In this document: positions 1 to 8,692 of the stretch, piece after piece
How the letters are laid out: each line of letters begins with the position of its first letter
Position numbering within the stretch: the stretch's first letter is position 1
Origin: an uncultured Tateyamaria sp.
Lineage (GTDB): Bacteria; Pseudomonadota; Alphaproteobacteria; Rhodobacterales; Rhodobacteraceae
Reading direction: 5' to 3'
Assembly (NCBI RefSeq): GCF_947487805.1
Contig: NZ_CANKXW010000001.1
Span: 495,501-559,500 of the forward strand
DNA length: 64,000 nucleotides
Program-made: the position numbers and the translations under genes
The notes under the pieces: generated by a model
The model's database searches: none
Told to the model about the DNA's origin: nothing
What the model saw: the letters and a program-made list of their open reading frames with translations, nothing else

Positions 1-569
1 GCAAAGGCCGCGACGGCCTGCAATTCCGCCTTGCTCCAGACACAGCCACCGGGATTGTGGGGCGAGCAGAGGATAACCATCCGTTCCGACCCGTCCATCT
101 GTGCGTCATAGGCGTCGAAGTCCATCTCGTAGCGGCCGTTCGTCTGCACCATCTCGCATTCAACCACGCGGCGGCCGTTCGCTTTGATGACCTTGGCAAA
201 GGCGTGGTAGACGGGCGTGAAGAGGACCACGCCGTCCCCCGGCTGGGTAAAGGTATCGACACACATGGCCGTGCCGTTCACCAGCCCGTGCGTGGTAAAG
301 ATGTGGTCGGCCTCGACCTGCCAGCCATGCCGTTCCGACATCCACCACTGGATGGCGGCGCGATATTTGCTGTCATCTCCGAAATACCCGATGACACCGT
401 GATCCACCTGCGCCTGTACGCTGTCCAGAATGACCTGCGGCGGGCGGAAATCCATGTCGGCGACCCACATGGCCAACCCGTTCTCGGCCGGAACGCCGTA
501 AATGCTTTCCATCATATCCCATTTGACACAGTGGCTGCCGCGTCGGTCGATCAGGTCGTCAAAGCTCAT
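1..569 (-). CDS. MalY/PatB-family PLP-dependent C-S lyase/aminotransferase (N-terminal part)
   Basis: The N-terminal roughly 189 residues of a fold-type I PLP enzyme; the gene runs off the left edge. The start SFDDLIDRRGSHCVKWD, the stretch LAMWVADMDF and the segment ILCSPHNPGG are characteristic of the MalY/PatB group of cystathionine beta-lyase-like enzymes, which cleave C-S bonds of cystathionine or related thioethers in the cytoplasm. The PLP lysine lies outside the window, so catalytic competence cannot be judged. It is divergent from the deformylase cluster, with about 100 bases between the two starts. Substrate is uncertain: family members also act as aminotransferases or regulators. 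Confidence 0.85.
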   Translation of the reverse strand, partial: MSFDDLIDRRGSHCVKWDMMESIYGVPAENGLAMWVADMDFRPPQVILDSVQAQVDHGVIGYFGDDSKYRAAIQWWMSERHGWQVEADHIFTTHGLVNGTAMCVDTFTQPGDGVVLFTPVYHAFAKVIKANGRRVVECEMVQTNGRYEMDFDAYDAQMDGSERMVILCSPHNPGGCVWSKAELQAVAAF

Positions 570-667
570 GTGGGGTCTCCGCCTTTGGTTTTGCGCAGGC
601 TAGCGTGGAGGCGGGCAGGTGCAAGGGGACATTGCGGCCACGGCCCTGTTGTCCTAAATGCAGAAGC

Positions 668-1192
668 ATGAAACGCCATATAATCCTGCACCCCGATCCG
701 AGGCTCAAGAAAACCTCTGCCCCTGTTGCAGACCTGTCCGATGCGCTGCGCAGTCTGGCCGACGATATGTTGGAGACGATGTATGACGCGCCGGGCATTG
801 GCCTTGCCGCGCCGCAGGTTGGCGTGCTTGATCGATTGATCGTGCTGGATTGCGTCAAGCTGGACAGCGAGGCGCCGCGCCCCTTGATCATGTTCAATCC
901 CGAGATCGTGGCCGCGTCGGACGAACAGAACGTCTATGAAGAGGGATGCCTGTCGATCCCGGAGCAGTTCGCAGATGTCACGCGGCCCAGGATGGTGCAG
1001 GTGCGCTGGATCGACCGCGATGGCAATGAACAGACCGAAGAGATGGACGGGTTGTGGGCGACCTGCGTGCAGCATGAGATCGACCACCTCGATGGCAAAC
1101 TATTCATCGATCACCTCAAACCGCTCAAGCGGCAGATGATCACGCGCAAGATGGTCAAGCTCAAACGTGAGCGGGCGCGCGAGAAGGCATGA
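668..1192 (+). CDS. def: Peptide deformylase (first of three)
   Basis: Removes the N-formyl group from nascent proteins at the ribosome. 174 residues, the usual length. All three motifs are intact: GIGLAAPQVG (about residues 43-52), EGCLS with the metal-ligand cysteine C94, and QHEIDHLDG giving H136, E137 and H140. The ATG at 668 was chosen because it opens directly on the family start (KRHIILHPDPRL); an upstream in-frame ATG at 605 adds a sequence unlike the family. The stop overlaps the start of the second deformylase gene (ATGA), so the set is probably translationally coupled. It looks like the housekeeping copy. Confidence 0.95.
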   Translation: MKRHIILHPDPRLKKTSAPVADLSDALRSLADDMLETMYDAPGIGLAAPQVGVLDRLIVLDCVKLDSEAPRPLIMFNPEIVAASDEQNVYEEGCLSIPEQFADVTRPRMVQVRWIDRDGNEQTEEMDGLWATCVQHEIDHLDGKLFIDHLKPLKRQMITRKMVKLKRERAREKA

Positions 1193-1689
1193 GTTTGCGG
1201 CCGATCCTGACCTGGCCCAACCCCTGCCTGTCCATGGTGTGCCGGCCCATCGACGTGATCACGCCTAACATCCGTGCGCTTGCGACGGATATGCTGGACA
1301 CGATGTATGACGCGCCGGGCCGCGGGCTGGCGGCACCGCAGGTGGGTGAGTTGCTGCGCCTGTTCGTGATGGATGCCGGGTGGAAGGACGGGGCACCCAC
1401 GCCTGTCGTCTGTATCAACCCTGATCTGCTTGACCGCGAGGACGCCGAAGAAACTGCCGGTGAGGGCTGTCTTTCGCTGCCCGGTGTGACCGCGCAGGTT
1501 ACGCGGGCGACGGCCATCCGCATGGTGTGGACTGACCTTGACGGGATCGTCCATGATGAACGGCTTTCTGGGTTTTCGGCGCTTTGCGCGCAACACGAGA
1601 TGGACCATCTGGACGGGATCATGACGCTGGACCGCGTGGACGCGGATCAGCGTGCCGCCCTGATTGCTGAATACGAGGGGCTGCACTGA
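1189..1689 (+). CDS. def: Peptide deformylase (second of three)
   Basis: 166 residues. Catalytic motifs are complete: GRGLAAPQVG, GEGCLSLPG with C94, and QHEMDHLDG with H136, E137 and H140, so it should be an active metallo-deformylase. It starts within the stop of the first copy (ATGA) and its stop shares a base with the start of the third (TGATG). It lacks the long basic C-terminal helix seen in the first copy. Substrate preference relative to the first copy cannot be read from sequence; the family acts on formyl-methionyl peptides. Confidence 0.93.
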   Translation: MSLRPILTWPNPCLSMVCRPIDVITPNIRALATDMLDTMYDAPGRGLAAPQVGELLRLFVMDAGWKDGAPTPVVCINPDLLDREDAEETAGEGCLSLPGVTAQVTRATAIRMVWTDLDGIVHDERLSGFSALCAQHEMDHLDGIMTLDRVDADQRAALIAEYEGLH

Positions 1690-2189
1690 TGGCGATCCGC
1701 CCTTTCGTGATGTGGCCGGACAAGCGTTTGCGCACGCCGGCACAGACAGTCGACGAGATCACGGACGAAATCCACGCGATTTGGGCGGATATGGTCGACA
1801 GCATGGATGCGATGCCCGGATCAGGCGTCGGGCTGGCCGCGCCGCAGATCGGGGTGATGCTGCGCCTTGCGGTTGTCGATGTCACGCCGGATCGGTCGCG
1901 CCGCATCCTTCTGGCCAACCCGGAGGTCCTCGCCGCCGGGTCCGAGATTGAAAAAGGGACCGAGGCCAGCCCCTGCCTACCCGGTGTGGATGCAGAAATC
2001 GCACGTCCGGCGACGGTGTCGGTCCGGTTCCTGAACCCGCAGGGCATGATCGACCGCCGCGATTTCGCAGGTCTTGAGGCGCGGTCTGTGCAGCATCAGA
2101 TCGATCATCTGGCCGGGCGGATGTATTTTGACAATCTGGGCCGGGTCAAACGCGACATGCTGCTGCGCAAAGCGAAGAAGGCCAGGTGA
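1689..2189 (+). CDS. Deformylase-like protein with degenerate active site
   Basis: 166 residues, clearly of deformylase fold and alignable end to end with the copy before it, including [10 protein letters not shown]. Two catalytic features are changed. The HExxH glutamate is glutamine (HQIDH, Q137), read as cat-cag-atc-gat-cat near 2095-2109. The EGCLS motif has become EASPC, so position 94 (the metal-ligand Cys in both sister copies) is serine and a cysteine sits at 96. The frame is intact and sits between def and fmt, so it is probably expressed but unlikely to deformylate normally. It may bind ribosomes, substrates or metal, or act as a regulator; this is inference. Confidence 0.88.
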   Translation: MAIRPFVMWPDKRLRTPAQTVDEITDEIHAIWADMVDSMDAMPGSGVGLAAPQIGVMLRLAVVDVTPDRSRRILLANPEVLAAGSEIEKGTEASPCLPGVDAEIARPATVSVRFLNPQGMIDRRDFAGLEARSVQHQIDHLAGRMYFDNLGRVKRDMLLRKAKKAR

Positions 2190-2190
2190 C

Positions 2191-3096
2191 ATGCGATTGA
2201 TCTTTATGGGGACGCCCGATTTCTCGGTTGCCGCACTGGATGCGCTGCATACAGCTGGGCACGAGATCCTGTGTGTCTATTCCCAACCTCCGCGCCCCGC
2301 TGGTCGCGGCAATAAGGACCGCCCGAGCCCGGTGCAGGCGCGCGCCGAAGCATTGGGGTTGAAGGTGCGCCATCCGGTGTCGCTGCGCACCGTGGATGCG
2401 CAGGCGGAGCTGGCCGCCCTTGAGGCGGATATCGCGGTCGTTGTGGCCTATGGATTGATTCTGCCCCAAGCGGTGCTGGATGCGCCCACCCATGGCTGTC
2501 TGAATATCCACGCCAGCCTGTTGCCCCGCTGGCGCGGGGCGGCGCCGATCCACCGGGCGATCATGGCGGGCGATGCCGAGACAGGCGTGTGCATCATGCA
2601 GATGGAGGCAGGTCTTGACACCGGCCCTGTACTGTTGCGTGACACGATGCCCATCGGGGCCACTGACACGACCGCCGACCTGCATGACCGCCTTGCCGTG
2701 ATGGGCGGGCGGATGATCGTCGAGACGCTGGCTCAGTTGGCCGATCTGACGCCCGTACCACAGCCGGAGGCGGGCGTGACCTATGCCCACAAGATCGACA
2801 AGGCAGAGGCCGCCATCGACTGGACCAGACCAGCAGAAGAGGTTGGCCGCCAGATCCGTGGCCTGTCCCCGTTTCCAGGTGCGTGGTTTGACCGTGACGG
2901 AACCCGCATCAAAGTGCTGGGTGCGCGTCTGGGCCAAGGGTCCGGCGCACCGGGCACGGTTCTGGACGGCGCGTTGACGGTGGCCTGCGGCACCGGTGCC
3001 GTGCAACTGACCCGCTTGCAACGCGCGGGCAAAGGCGCGCAGGATGCGGATGTGTTCCTGCGCGGCAAACCGCTGCCTGCGGGCACAGTGCTGTAG
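2191..3096 (+). CDS. fmt: Methionyl-tRNA formyltransferase
   Basis: Formylates initiator Met-tRNA using 10-formyl-tetrahydrofolate. 301 residues, close to the usual 310-315. It begins [12 protein letters not shown], has the formyltransferase core AYGLILPQ, then [20 protein letters not shown] (the N-H-S/D-type catalytic loop with HASLLP) and the C-terminal tRNA-binding OB-like domain from about residue 200. Start ATG at 2191 is one base after the deformylase-like stop, inside the same operon, so formylation and deformylation enzymes are made together. Confidence 0.96.
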   Translation: MRLIFMGTPDFSVAALDALHTAGHEILCVYSQPPRPAGRGNKDRPSPVQARAEALGLKVRHPVSLRTVDAQAELAALEADIAVVVAYGLILPQAVLDAPTHGCLNIHASLLPRWRGAAPIHRAIMAGDAETGVCIMQMEAGLDTGPVLLRDTMPIGATDTTADLHDRLAVMGGRMIVETLAQLADLTPVPQPEAGVTYAHKIDKAEAAIDWTRPAEEVGRQIRGLSPFPGAWFDRDGTRIKVLGARLGQGSGAPGTVLDGALTVACGTGAVQLTRLQRAGKGAQDADVFLRGKPLPAGTVL

Positions 3097-3111
3097 CAAA
3101 GGACACACCCC

Positions 3112-3351
3112 ATGTTTCCAACCCTGATCGGAACCGTCGTGATCGCAGGCATCGTGGGCTATGTTTCGGAGAAATCCGGCTTTACCCGGAACGGCATTCT
3201 GCAATCGATCATCATATGTATCGGTGGCGCGTTTCTGTTTTATTTTGTGCGGCTGATGTTCGGGTTCGGGTTTTCAAGCCCCGGCCTGAACGCGATCGCG
3301 TCGTCGATCGGCGCGCTGATCATTGTGCCGACGCATTGGCGCAAAAGATAA
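3112..3351 (+). CDS. Small membrane protein, GlsB/YeaQ/YmgE-like
   Basis: 79 residues with three hydrophobic stretches (about 3-18, 29-52 and 58-74) separated by short glycine-rich or charged loops, ending in a basic tail. The size and three-helix pattern recall the transglycosylase-associated GlsB/YeaQ/YmgE family, although similarity is weak by eye. It follows fmt by 15 bases and a plausible ribosome site (AAAGGACA) precedes the ATG, so it is likely the last gene of the def-fmt operon. Function unknown. Confidence 0.7.
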   Translation: MFPTLIGTVVIAGIVGYVSEKSGFTRNGILQSIIICIGGAFLFYFVRLMFGFGFSSPGLNAIASSIGALIIVPTHWRKR

Positions 3352-3418
3352 ACGGCCCAGAGTTTCCTCTGAACCGCCTACCTTGTGTGTGAATGAATGC
3401 GGGGGGTGTGCTGACCCG

Positions 3419-3697
3419 TCAGAACAGCTTTTTCAGGATCAGTTTCTTTTTCACGTCATGTTTGCTGACGTGCTTTTTCTTTTTCGGGCCGTGGTAGGTG
3501 TGGCCGTGATGCTTGTGCCCGTGGTGCTTGAGCGCCTTGTATTTCTTTACCTTCAGTTTGAAGTTCGCAGGCTGGATGGTGGCGATTTCGGTGTCGGCGC
3601 TGGCCCAGTAGACGTTGGCGCTGGCGGGGCCGAACGTGGTCAAGGTAACGGCCGTGGCCATGGCTGCGATCAGAAGCGGTGTCTTGGCAAGTTTCAT
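3419..3697 (-). CDS. Secreted His/Lys-rich small protein
   Basis: 92 residues. The start at 3697 is fixed by an AGGAGA ribosome site and opens a classic signal peptide (MKLAKTPLLIAAMATAV..., ending PASA, probable cleavage after residue 27). The mature 65 residues are strongly basic: a short neutral N-terminus (NVYWASADTEIATIQPANF), then KYKALKHHGHKHHGHTYHG (about 52-70) and PKKKKHVSKHDVKKKLILKK. No family recognised. The clustered histidines suggest metal binding and the lysines suggest polyanion or surface binding in the periplasm; both are inference. The gene stands alone, convergent with the fmt operon. Confidence 0.75.
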   Translation of the reverse strand: MKLAKTPLLIAAMATAVTLTTFGPASANVYWASADTEIATIQPANFKLKVKKYKALKHHGHKHHGHTYHGPKKKKHVSKHDVKKKLILKKLF

Positions 3698-3968
3698 TGT
3701 CTCGTCTCCTTTGCGTGGTGGCCCGGTGCGGTGGCGCCGATGCCGTTCGTCTTGGGAAAGAGATAGCAGAGATGGGCTGTAACAATAAGGGACCAAACGG
3801 TCACAAACTGTCATGGAAATGATAGCAGCATGTGAGACTTGTCCAGACGTGTCTTGAGAAAATCATTAACTTTCTGGTGGTTAGAGGTCTGTCGCTCTGT
3901 AATATTTGATGTGATCCAATCAGATCCAACCGCCTGTTTCAGTGTTGTTCGAGGCCTGTGACCCCGCG

Positions 3969-4424
3969 TCACTTGACCTTGAACGGCGCCATGCCTGCGC
4001 GCGCCAGTTCATCCGCACGTTCGTTTTCGGGGTGCCCGGCGTGTCCCTTGACCCATTTCCACGTCACATCATGGCGTGCCTGCGCTGTGTCCAGCCGCTG
4101 CCACAGGTCGGCATTGGCCACCGGTTTCTTGGCCGCATTTTTCCAGCCATTGCGTTTCCAGCCGTGGATCCAGCTGGTGATTCCGTTTTTCACATAGTTG
4201 CTGTCGGTCACGACCGTGATGCGCGTTGCGCGATCCAATGCCTCGAGCGCGGAGATGGCGGCCATCAACTCCATCTTGTTGTTGGTGGTTTGCGCCTCGC
4301 CGCCCTTGAGGGTGCGTTCCTTGATGACCACGCCGCCCTCGGTGGCTTGCAACAGTGCCCCCCACCCGCCGGGGCCGGGATTGCCGGAACAGGCACCGTC
4401 CGTATAGGCAAAGAGCTCAGGCAC
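3969..4424 (-). CDS. rnhA: Ribonuclease HI
   Basis: Degrades the RNA strand of RNA-DNA hybrids in the cytoplasm. 151 residues, standard length. The DEDD catalytic set is visible: D9 in [18 protein letters not shown]52 in NNKMELMA, D74 in TDSNYV and D137 near ENERADELA. The basic handle [14 protein letters not shown] is present. It overlaps the preceding methyltransferase gene by 8 bases and is the last gene of a minus-strand operon. Confidence 0.96.
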   Translation of the reverse strand: MPELFAYTDGACSGNPGPGGWGALLQATEGGVVIKERTLKGGEAQTTNNKMELMAAISALEALDRATRITVVTDSNYVKNGITSWIHGWKRNGWKNAAKKPVANADLWQRLDTAQARHDVTWKWVKGHAGHPENERADELARAGMAPFKVK

Positions 4425-5007
4425 GGGCCTGTACCACGATGAAGGGTGCGATTTCGCCGGACAGGCCAGCCTCTTCGCCGGTGTGGCTGTAGATGATGTC
4501 GAACCCGCTGGCGGCGAAGAGTTCGGTCAAGTCCGTCTCGGACATATAGGAATAGAGCCGCCCGATACTGTCGCGGGATTCGCCGCTGCCCAGCTTGGTG
4601 CCGAAATGAAAGAGACCACCGGGTTTCAGCGCGCGCGCAATGGCTGCAAACTGGTTCGGCCAATCAGCGAGGGGCGTGTGCAGCATGGAAAAGTTGGCCC
4701 AGATCCCGTCGTAGACATCCGTTGCATCGAGATCCGCATAGGTCGCAAGGCGTGTGGTCACACCCGGCAGTTTCGCGGCCATCTCCACCATTTCCGGCAC
4801 CGGATCCCAGGCGTGCGCCTCCATCCCGGCCGCGGCCATGGCACCTGCGGCAAAACCGGGCCCGCATCCGATATCCAGGGTCACGGCCCCGGCGGGCAAG
4901 GCGTTGATAAACCGCATCAAGGTCGGGTCGGCATCCGCGATCTTGACCAGATCGGCGTATTCCGCCGCCTTAACGGCATAGACGGACAGGGTTTCGGCAT
5001 CAGTCAT
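4417..5007 (-). CDS. Class I SAM-dependent methyltransferase
   Basis: 196 residues. SAM-binding motif I is [14 protein letters not shown] (about residues 45-58), an acidic residue ends the next strand (AWDPVPEMV), and motif IV-like [10 protein letters not shown] and [13 protein letters not shown] follow. The ATG at 5007 overlaps the upstream stop (ATGA) and opens [20 protein letters not shown], typical of UbiE/COQ5-like or Tam-like small-molecule methyltransferases in alphaproteobacteria. Substrate unknown. The gene lies between DUF3429 and rnhA in the same operon. Confidence 0.85.
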   Translation of the reverse strand: MTDAETLSVYAVKAAEYADLVKIADADPTLMRFINALPAGAVTLDIGCGPGFAAGAMAAAGMEAHAWDPVPEMVEMAAKLPGVTTRLATYADLDATDVYDGIWANFSMLHTPLADWPNQFAAIARALKPGGLFHFGTKLGSGESRDSIGRLYSYMSETDLTELFAASGFDIIYSHTGEEAGLSGEIAPFIVVQARA

Positions 5008-5456
5008 CAGATCACCACCACGCTCAGGCAGGCCACGACGATGGCCGTCAACAGGACCCGCAGCGGCATCCACCATGCTGGTGTCAGCCCCCAACGGGCA
5101 AAGGCAAAGTCGAGCATCAAGAGCCCGAGAAACCCGAATATGAGGTTTGTGGCCGCGCTGACCGGGCCGCCCCCCGTCATGAAGAACGCCCAAAGCGCGG
5201 GCAGGACGGACAGGGCATAGCCCGTGGCCGCTTGTGCGCCCGTTGTCTTGGTTGCAAACCCCCAGAGCACGCCGGACATGAAGCTGAGGATGACGGAGCC
5301 ATAGAAGAGCTGCACATAGGGTCCGACAAAGCGCGGGCCAAAGGTGCTTGCGCCAAAGGCCGACAAAGGCCCGCTGAATAGGGTCAAAGCCCCCCAGACA
5401 AAGGGGATGAGACCGGCAAGGCCAAGGAGAAGCGGGGCGCGTGGAATGGACGTCAT
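5007..5456 (-). CDS. DUF3429 inner-membrane protein
   Basis: 149 residues with about five predicted membrane helices. The opening PRAPLLLGLAGLIPFVWGAL and the central YGSVILSFMSGVLWG with a Gly-rich helix before WAFFMTGG match what I recall of the DUF3429 family (TMEM69-like in eukaryotes). No enzymatic motif is visible. It overlaps the DUF1905 gene by 4 bases and the methyltransferase by 3, so it is part of the rnhA operon. Function unknown. Confidence 0.8.
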   Translation of the reverse strand: MTSIPRAPLLLGLAGLIPFVWGALTLFSGPLSAFGASTFGPRFVGPYVQLFYGSVILSFMSGVLWGFATKTTGAQAATGYALSVLPALWAFFMTGGGPVSAATNLIFGFLGLLMLDFAFARWGLTPAWWMPLRVLLTAIVVACLSVVVI

Positions 5457-5905
5457 AGCTCGGCGATCAGTTTTGCGATGCGTTTTGTGCTGGTGTCGGC
5501 CCTTTTGGCGCTGTTGACAAGGTGCAAACGCCCGCGCTGTTGGCCGGGCGACAAGGCGGCCCACGCGTCGCTGCGGCCAGCGCTGCGCAGGGCGGCGGCG
5601 ACGTCTTCGGGTGTTTCGACGATAGTGGGATCCACGGCGCGAATACGCGCGTCAAAGGGTGCGCCGACCTCCAGCCCGCTCTCGCGCAGAAAGGTTTTGC
5701 CCGTATAAACAAATGTTGCGTCGATGACCGGTGCTTTGGTCAGTGCGAGGTTGATGGGAAAGTCACCAAACTCGCCCTCGATCCGTTTCGTGCCCTTGGG
5801 CAGTTCCGACAGCGCCTCGTCTGGCAGGCGCAGGATGGTGTAGGTGTTCTTGCCCCATTCCATCGGCTCGATCACACCATCGAAATAGATCCATGGGTCC
5901 GTCAT
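5453..5905 (-). CDS. DUF1905 / YdeI-type domain protein
   Basis: 150 residues. The N-terminal part (WIYFDGVIEP...YTILRLPDEA, to about residue 85) matches the DUF1905 beta-barrel-like domain. The C-terminal part (TPEDVAAALRSAGRSDAWAALSPGQQR... SAKRADTSTKRIAKLIAEL) is the YdeI/OmpD-associated helical tail. Such proteins are cytosolic with unknown function; some relatives are linked to bacteriocin or antimicrobial-peptide protection. ATGA overlaps on both sides tie it to the LysE and DUF3429 genes. Confidence 0.82.
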   Translation of the reverse strand: MTDPWIYFDGVIEPMEWGKNTYTILRLPDEALSELPKGTKRIEGEFGDFPINLALTKAPVIDATFVYTGKTFLRESGLEVGAPFDARIRAVDPTIVETPEDVAAALRSAGRSDAWAALSPGQQRGRLHLVNSAKRADTSTKRIAKLIAEL

Positions 5906-6516
5906 GCACGCTCCAGCGCGAGGCGGCCGGCCAATGCGGCAAAGATGGCGGCAAAGCTGCGCGAAAGCCACCGCATCACCGTTTCGGATCCCAGGATCCA
6001 CTGACGCGCGGCCGCGGCAAAGGATCCGTAGAGCAGGAAAACACCAAAGGTCATGGCCATGAAGACAAGGCCCAAAGCCGACATTTCCAGCGTTGCGGTG
6101 GAGGCGTTGCCGCTGAGGAAGGGCGGCAGAAGGGCCAGGAAGAAGATGGACAGTTTGGGGTTCAGGATGTTGATCAGTGCCCCGCGGCGCGCGATGCGCC
6201 AACCGCTCTGGGATTGCGTTTCCGCGCGGATAGCCAACGCACCATCCGCCTTCAGGGCGCCCCACGCCAGATAGAGCAGGTAGGCCACGCCCGCGAATTT
6301 CACGATATTAAACAGGACAGCGGACGTATGCAGGATCGCCGCCAATCCCAGTGTGGCCGCCAGAAGGTGCGGCACAATCCCGAAGGTGCACCCAAGTGCT
6401 GCCCACCATGATGCGCGGCGGCCCTGCCCAAGGCCCACGGCAAGGGTGTAGATGACGCCTGTGCCCGGCGCGATGACGACGACGAAGGCTGTCAGCAGAA
6501 ATTGAAGCGATAGCAC
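5902..6516 (-). CDS. LysE/RhtB-family amino-acid exporter
   Basis: 204 residues and six hydrophobic helices, the normal size for LysE/RhtB exporters that move amino acids or derivatives out through the inner membrane. The N-terminal signature VVVIAPGTGVIYTLAVGLGQG corresponds to the family P-G-P region (here APGTG), and ALINILNPKLSIFFLALLP is the conserved NPK-type motif. It is the first gene of the minus-strand cluster running to rnhA. Substrate cannot be assigned. Confidence 0.88.
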   Translation of the reverse strand: MLSLQFLLTAFVVVIAPGTGVIYTLAVGLGQGRRASWWAALGCTFGIVPHLLAATLGLAAILHTSAVLFNIVKFAGVAYLLYLAWGALKADGALAIRAETQSQSGWRIARRGALINILNPKLSIFFLALLPPFLSGNASTATLEMSALGLVFMAMTFGVFLLYGSFAAAARQWILGSETVMRWLSRSFAAIFAALAGRLALERA

Positions 6517-6607
6517 GGTGTGCCCTTTCCCATGATGTCAGAGCACATTAGCGCGGCTCGGTTCAAATGAAAGGACAGCGCAATCCTCGTGCAGGATTTT
6601 GCCCGCC

Positions 6608-6997
6608 TCAAGGCGCGCGCGCGATCACCCGCACCTCGACCAAAGCGCCGGGACGACGCAATCCCGCGACCTCTAGCGCAGTCCAGGCTGGGTAGGGAGG
6701 CCGCACATATTCGGCGTGGACGGTCTGGAACGCGTCAAAGTGATTGGCGATGTCGATGTGATAGCTGGTCAGTTCGACCACATGTCCGAAATTGGCCCGC
6801 GCGCCCTCAAGCACGGCGGTGATCTTGTCAAATACGTTTCGGAATTGGGTGACCGGATCATCGGGCATGGTGCCGTCGGCCAGGCTGCCCGTCATGCCGG
6901 TGACAAAGATGTGGCCGTCAGACAGGATGGCAGGCGACAGTTTCAGGGGGATGTCCTGCGCACAGACCCCGGCAGGATAGACCGCCCTCTGGCTCAT
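6608..6997 (-). CDS. RidA/YjgF/YER057c-family protein
   Basis: 129 residues. Family features include [10 protein letters not shown] near the N-terminus, [20 protein letters not shown] in the middle, and [27 protein letters not shown] at the end. The latter carries the conserved arginine/glutamate region of RidA proteins that hydrolyse reactive enamine/imine intermediates. The spacing of these residues suggests an outlying subgroup rather than RidA itself. It overlaps the ispH stop by 4 bases, so both are likely co-transcribed. Confidence 0.85.
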   Translation of the reverse strand: MSQRAVYPAGVCAQDIPLKLSPAILSDGHIFVTGMTGSLADGTMPDDPVTQFRNVFDKITAVLEGARANFGHVVELTSYHIDIANHFDAFQTVHAEYVRPPYPAWTALEVAGLRRPGALVEVRVIARAP

Positions 6998-7944
6998 GCA
7001 GGTTCGCGCAACACGCGCGGCACTTTGAACTCGACGTTTTCGACGGCGGTCTCGACCATTTCCACGGTCACGTCATAGCGGTCGCGGAAGGCGTCGATCA
7101 CCTCGTTGATCAGAACCTCAGGCGCGGAGGCTCCTGCGGTGATACCGACGGAAGAAATTCCCTCGAGGCTGCGCCAGTCGATATCCGTGCTGCGTTGGAC
7201 AAGTTGGGAATAGGCACAGCCCGCGCGCGCGCCGACCTCGACCAGCCGTTTGGAGTTGGACGAATTGGGCGCACCGACCACAAGCATGGCATCGCATTTG
7301 GGGGCCATCGCCTTGACCGCCTCTTGTCGGTTGGTGGTGGCATAGCAGATGTCTTCCTTGTGCGGCCCGACGATGTTCGGGAAACGATCCTGCAAGGCGG
7401 CGACAATGTCGGCAGTGTCGTCGACGGACAGCGTTGTCTGCGTGACAAAGGCGAGGCGCGCGGGATCGCGCACCTCGACCCGTGCCACGTCGTCCACCGT
7501 TTCCACCAGCAGCACATCGCCATCAGGCAATTGCCCCATGGTGCCCACGGTTTCCGGGTGGCCCGCGTGGCCGATCATGATCATCTGCAACCCGTTGTCC
7601 GCGTGGCGCTGGGCCTCGATATGGACCTTGGACACAAGCGGGCAGGTCGCATCGACATAGATCATCTCGCGCGCTTGCGCGGCGGCGGGCACGGATTTGG
7701 GCACGCCATGGGCGGAAAAGATCACCGGGCGGTCATCCGGACATTCCGCCAATTCCTCAACGAATACCGCACCCTTGTCGCGCAGACCGTCCACCACGAA
7801 TTTGTTGTGCACGATCTCGTGGCGCACATAGACAGGCGCGCCCCACTTTTCCAACGCCATCTCGACAATCTTGATGGCCCGGTCGACGCCTGCGCAAAAT
7901 CCGCGTGGCGCAGCAAGGTACAGGGTCAGCGGTGGGTTTGACAT
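6994..7944 (-). CDS. ispH: 4-hydroxy-3-methylbut-2-enyl diphosphate reductase
   Basis: Last step of the non-mevalonate isoprenoid pathway, producing IPP and DMAPP with a 4Fe-4S cluster. 316 residues. The three cluster cysteines are in [23 protein letters not shown] and the later C of [21 protein letters not shown] region; HAGHPE, TQTTLS and GAPNSSNS are all family motifs. Start ATG at 7944 opens [15 protein letters not shown]; an in-frame upstream start would add a non-family tail. Confidence 0.95.
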   Translation of the reverse strand: MSNPPLTLYLAAPRGFCAGVDRAIKIVEMALEKWGAPVYVRHEIVHNKFVVDGLRDKGAVFVEELAECPDDRPVIFSAHGVPKSVPAAAQAREMIYVDATCPLVSKVHIEAQRHADNGLQMIMIGHAGHPETVGTMGQLPDGDVLLVETVDDVARVEVRDPARLAFVTQTTLSVDDTADIVAALQDRFPNIVGPHKEDICYATTNRQEAVKAMAPKCDAMLVVGAPNSSNSKRLVEVGARAGCAYSQLVQRSTDIDWRSLEGISSVGITAGASAPEVLINEVIDAFRDRYDVTVEMVETAVENVEFKVPRVLREPA

Positions 7945-8020
7945 GGTCGTACATCTCCGGGTCGTCGGTGTCCCAGAGGTACGGTGTTCGGCGGGCTTGG
8001 TCCAGCCCGCCGACACAAGT

Positions 8021-8593
8021 TCAGCTTTGCACCTGCACGCGTTCTTCGCGGCTTGGCATCGGTTCGCGCGGCGGGCGGCCGATCACGTCCTTCAGCTCAT
8101 CAAGCTCGATGAAGTTGTCGGCCTGACGTCGCAGGTCGTCCGAGATCATCGGCGTCTGGCTGCGAATGGTCGACACCACCGAGACGCGCACGCCCTGACG
8201 TTGCAGGCTTTCCACAAGCGGCCGGAAGTCGCCGTCGCCGGAAAAGAGCACGATGTGGTCGACCCGCGGCGCGAGTTCCATCGCATCCACGGCCAGTTCG
8301 ATATCCATGTTTCCTTTGACCTTACGACGGCCCATGGAATCTGTGTATTCCTTGGCCGGTTTGGTCACCATGGTGAACCCGTTGTAATTCAGCCAATCCA
8401 CGAGTGGACGGATCGGCGAATACTCATCGTTTTCCAGCAGGGCGGTATAGTAAAACGCCCGCAGCAACTTCCCACGGCGCATGAATTCCTGACGCAGGAG
8501 TTTGTAGTCGATGTCGAACCCAAGCGCTTTGGCTGCGGCATAAAGGTTCGAACCATCAATGAACAGCGCAAGCCGTTCGTCCTTGTAAAACAT
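8021..8593 (-). CDS. NYN-domain (LabA/DUF88-type) putative ribonuclease
   Basis: 190 residues. The PIN-like NYN fold is clear: [11 protein letters not shown] (about residues 9-19, first acidic residue), [13 protein letters not shown] (about 100-112) and [13 protein letters not shown] (about 123-135). These acidic residues form the metal site of presumed nucleases that act on RNA. An AGGA ribosome site precedes the ATG at 8593. It is divergent from folK with a 99-base AT-rich intergenic region holding the promoters. Substrate unknown. Confidence 0.87.
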   Translation of the reverse strand: MFYKDERLALFIDGSNLYAAAKALGFDIDYKLLRQEFMRRGKLLRAFYYTALLENDEYSPIRPLVDWLNYNGFTMVTKPAKEYTDSMGRRKVKGNMDIELAVDAMELAPRVDHIVLFSGDGDFRPLVESLQRQGVRVSVVSTIRSQTPMISDDLRRQADNFIELDELKDVIGRPPREPMPSREERVQVQS

Positions 8594-8692
8594 AAAATGT
8601 CCTTCCGAAAATACGGGTACCGCCTGTGATTTCCGTGAGTGAGTGAGTAAAAAGACATACAGACGGTCCGGCAAAAATAGGTTGTTTTTTAA

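Noticed and set aside
8535-8555. tRNA T-arm-like GGTTCGAACC sequence
   Set aside because: Inside the NYN gene and lacks acceptor and anticodon stems.
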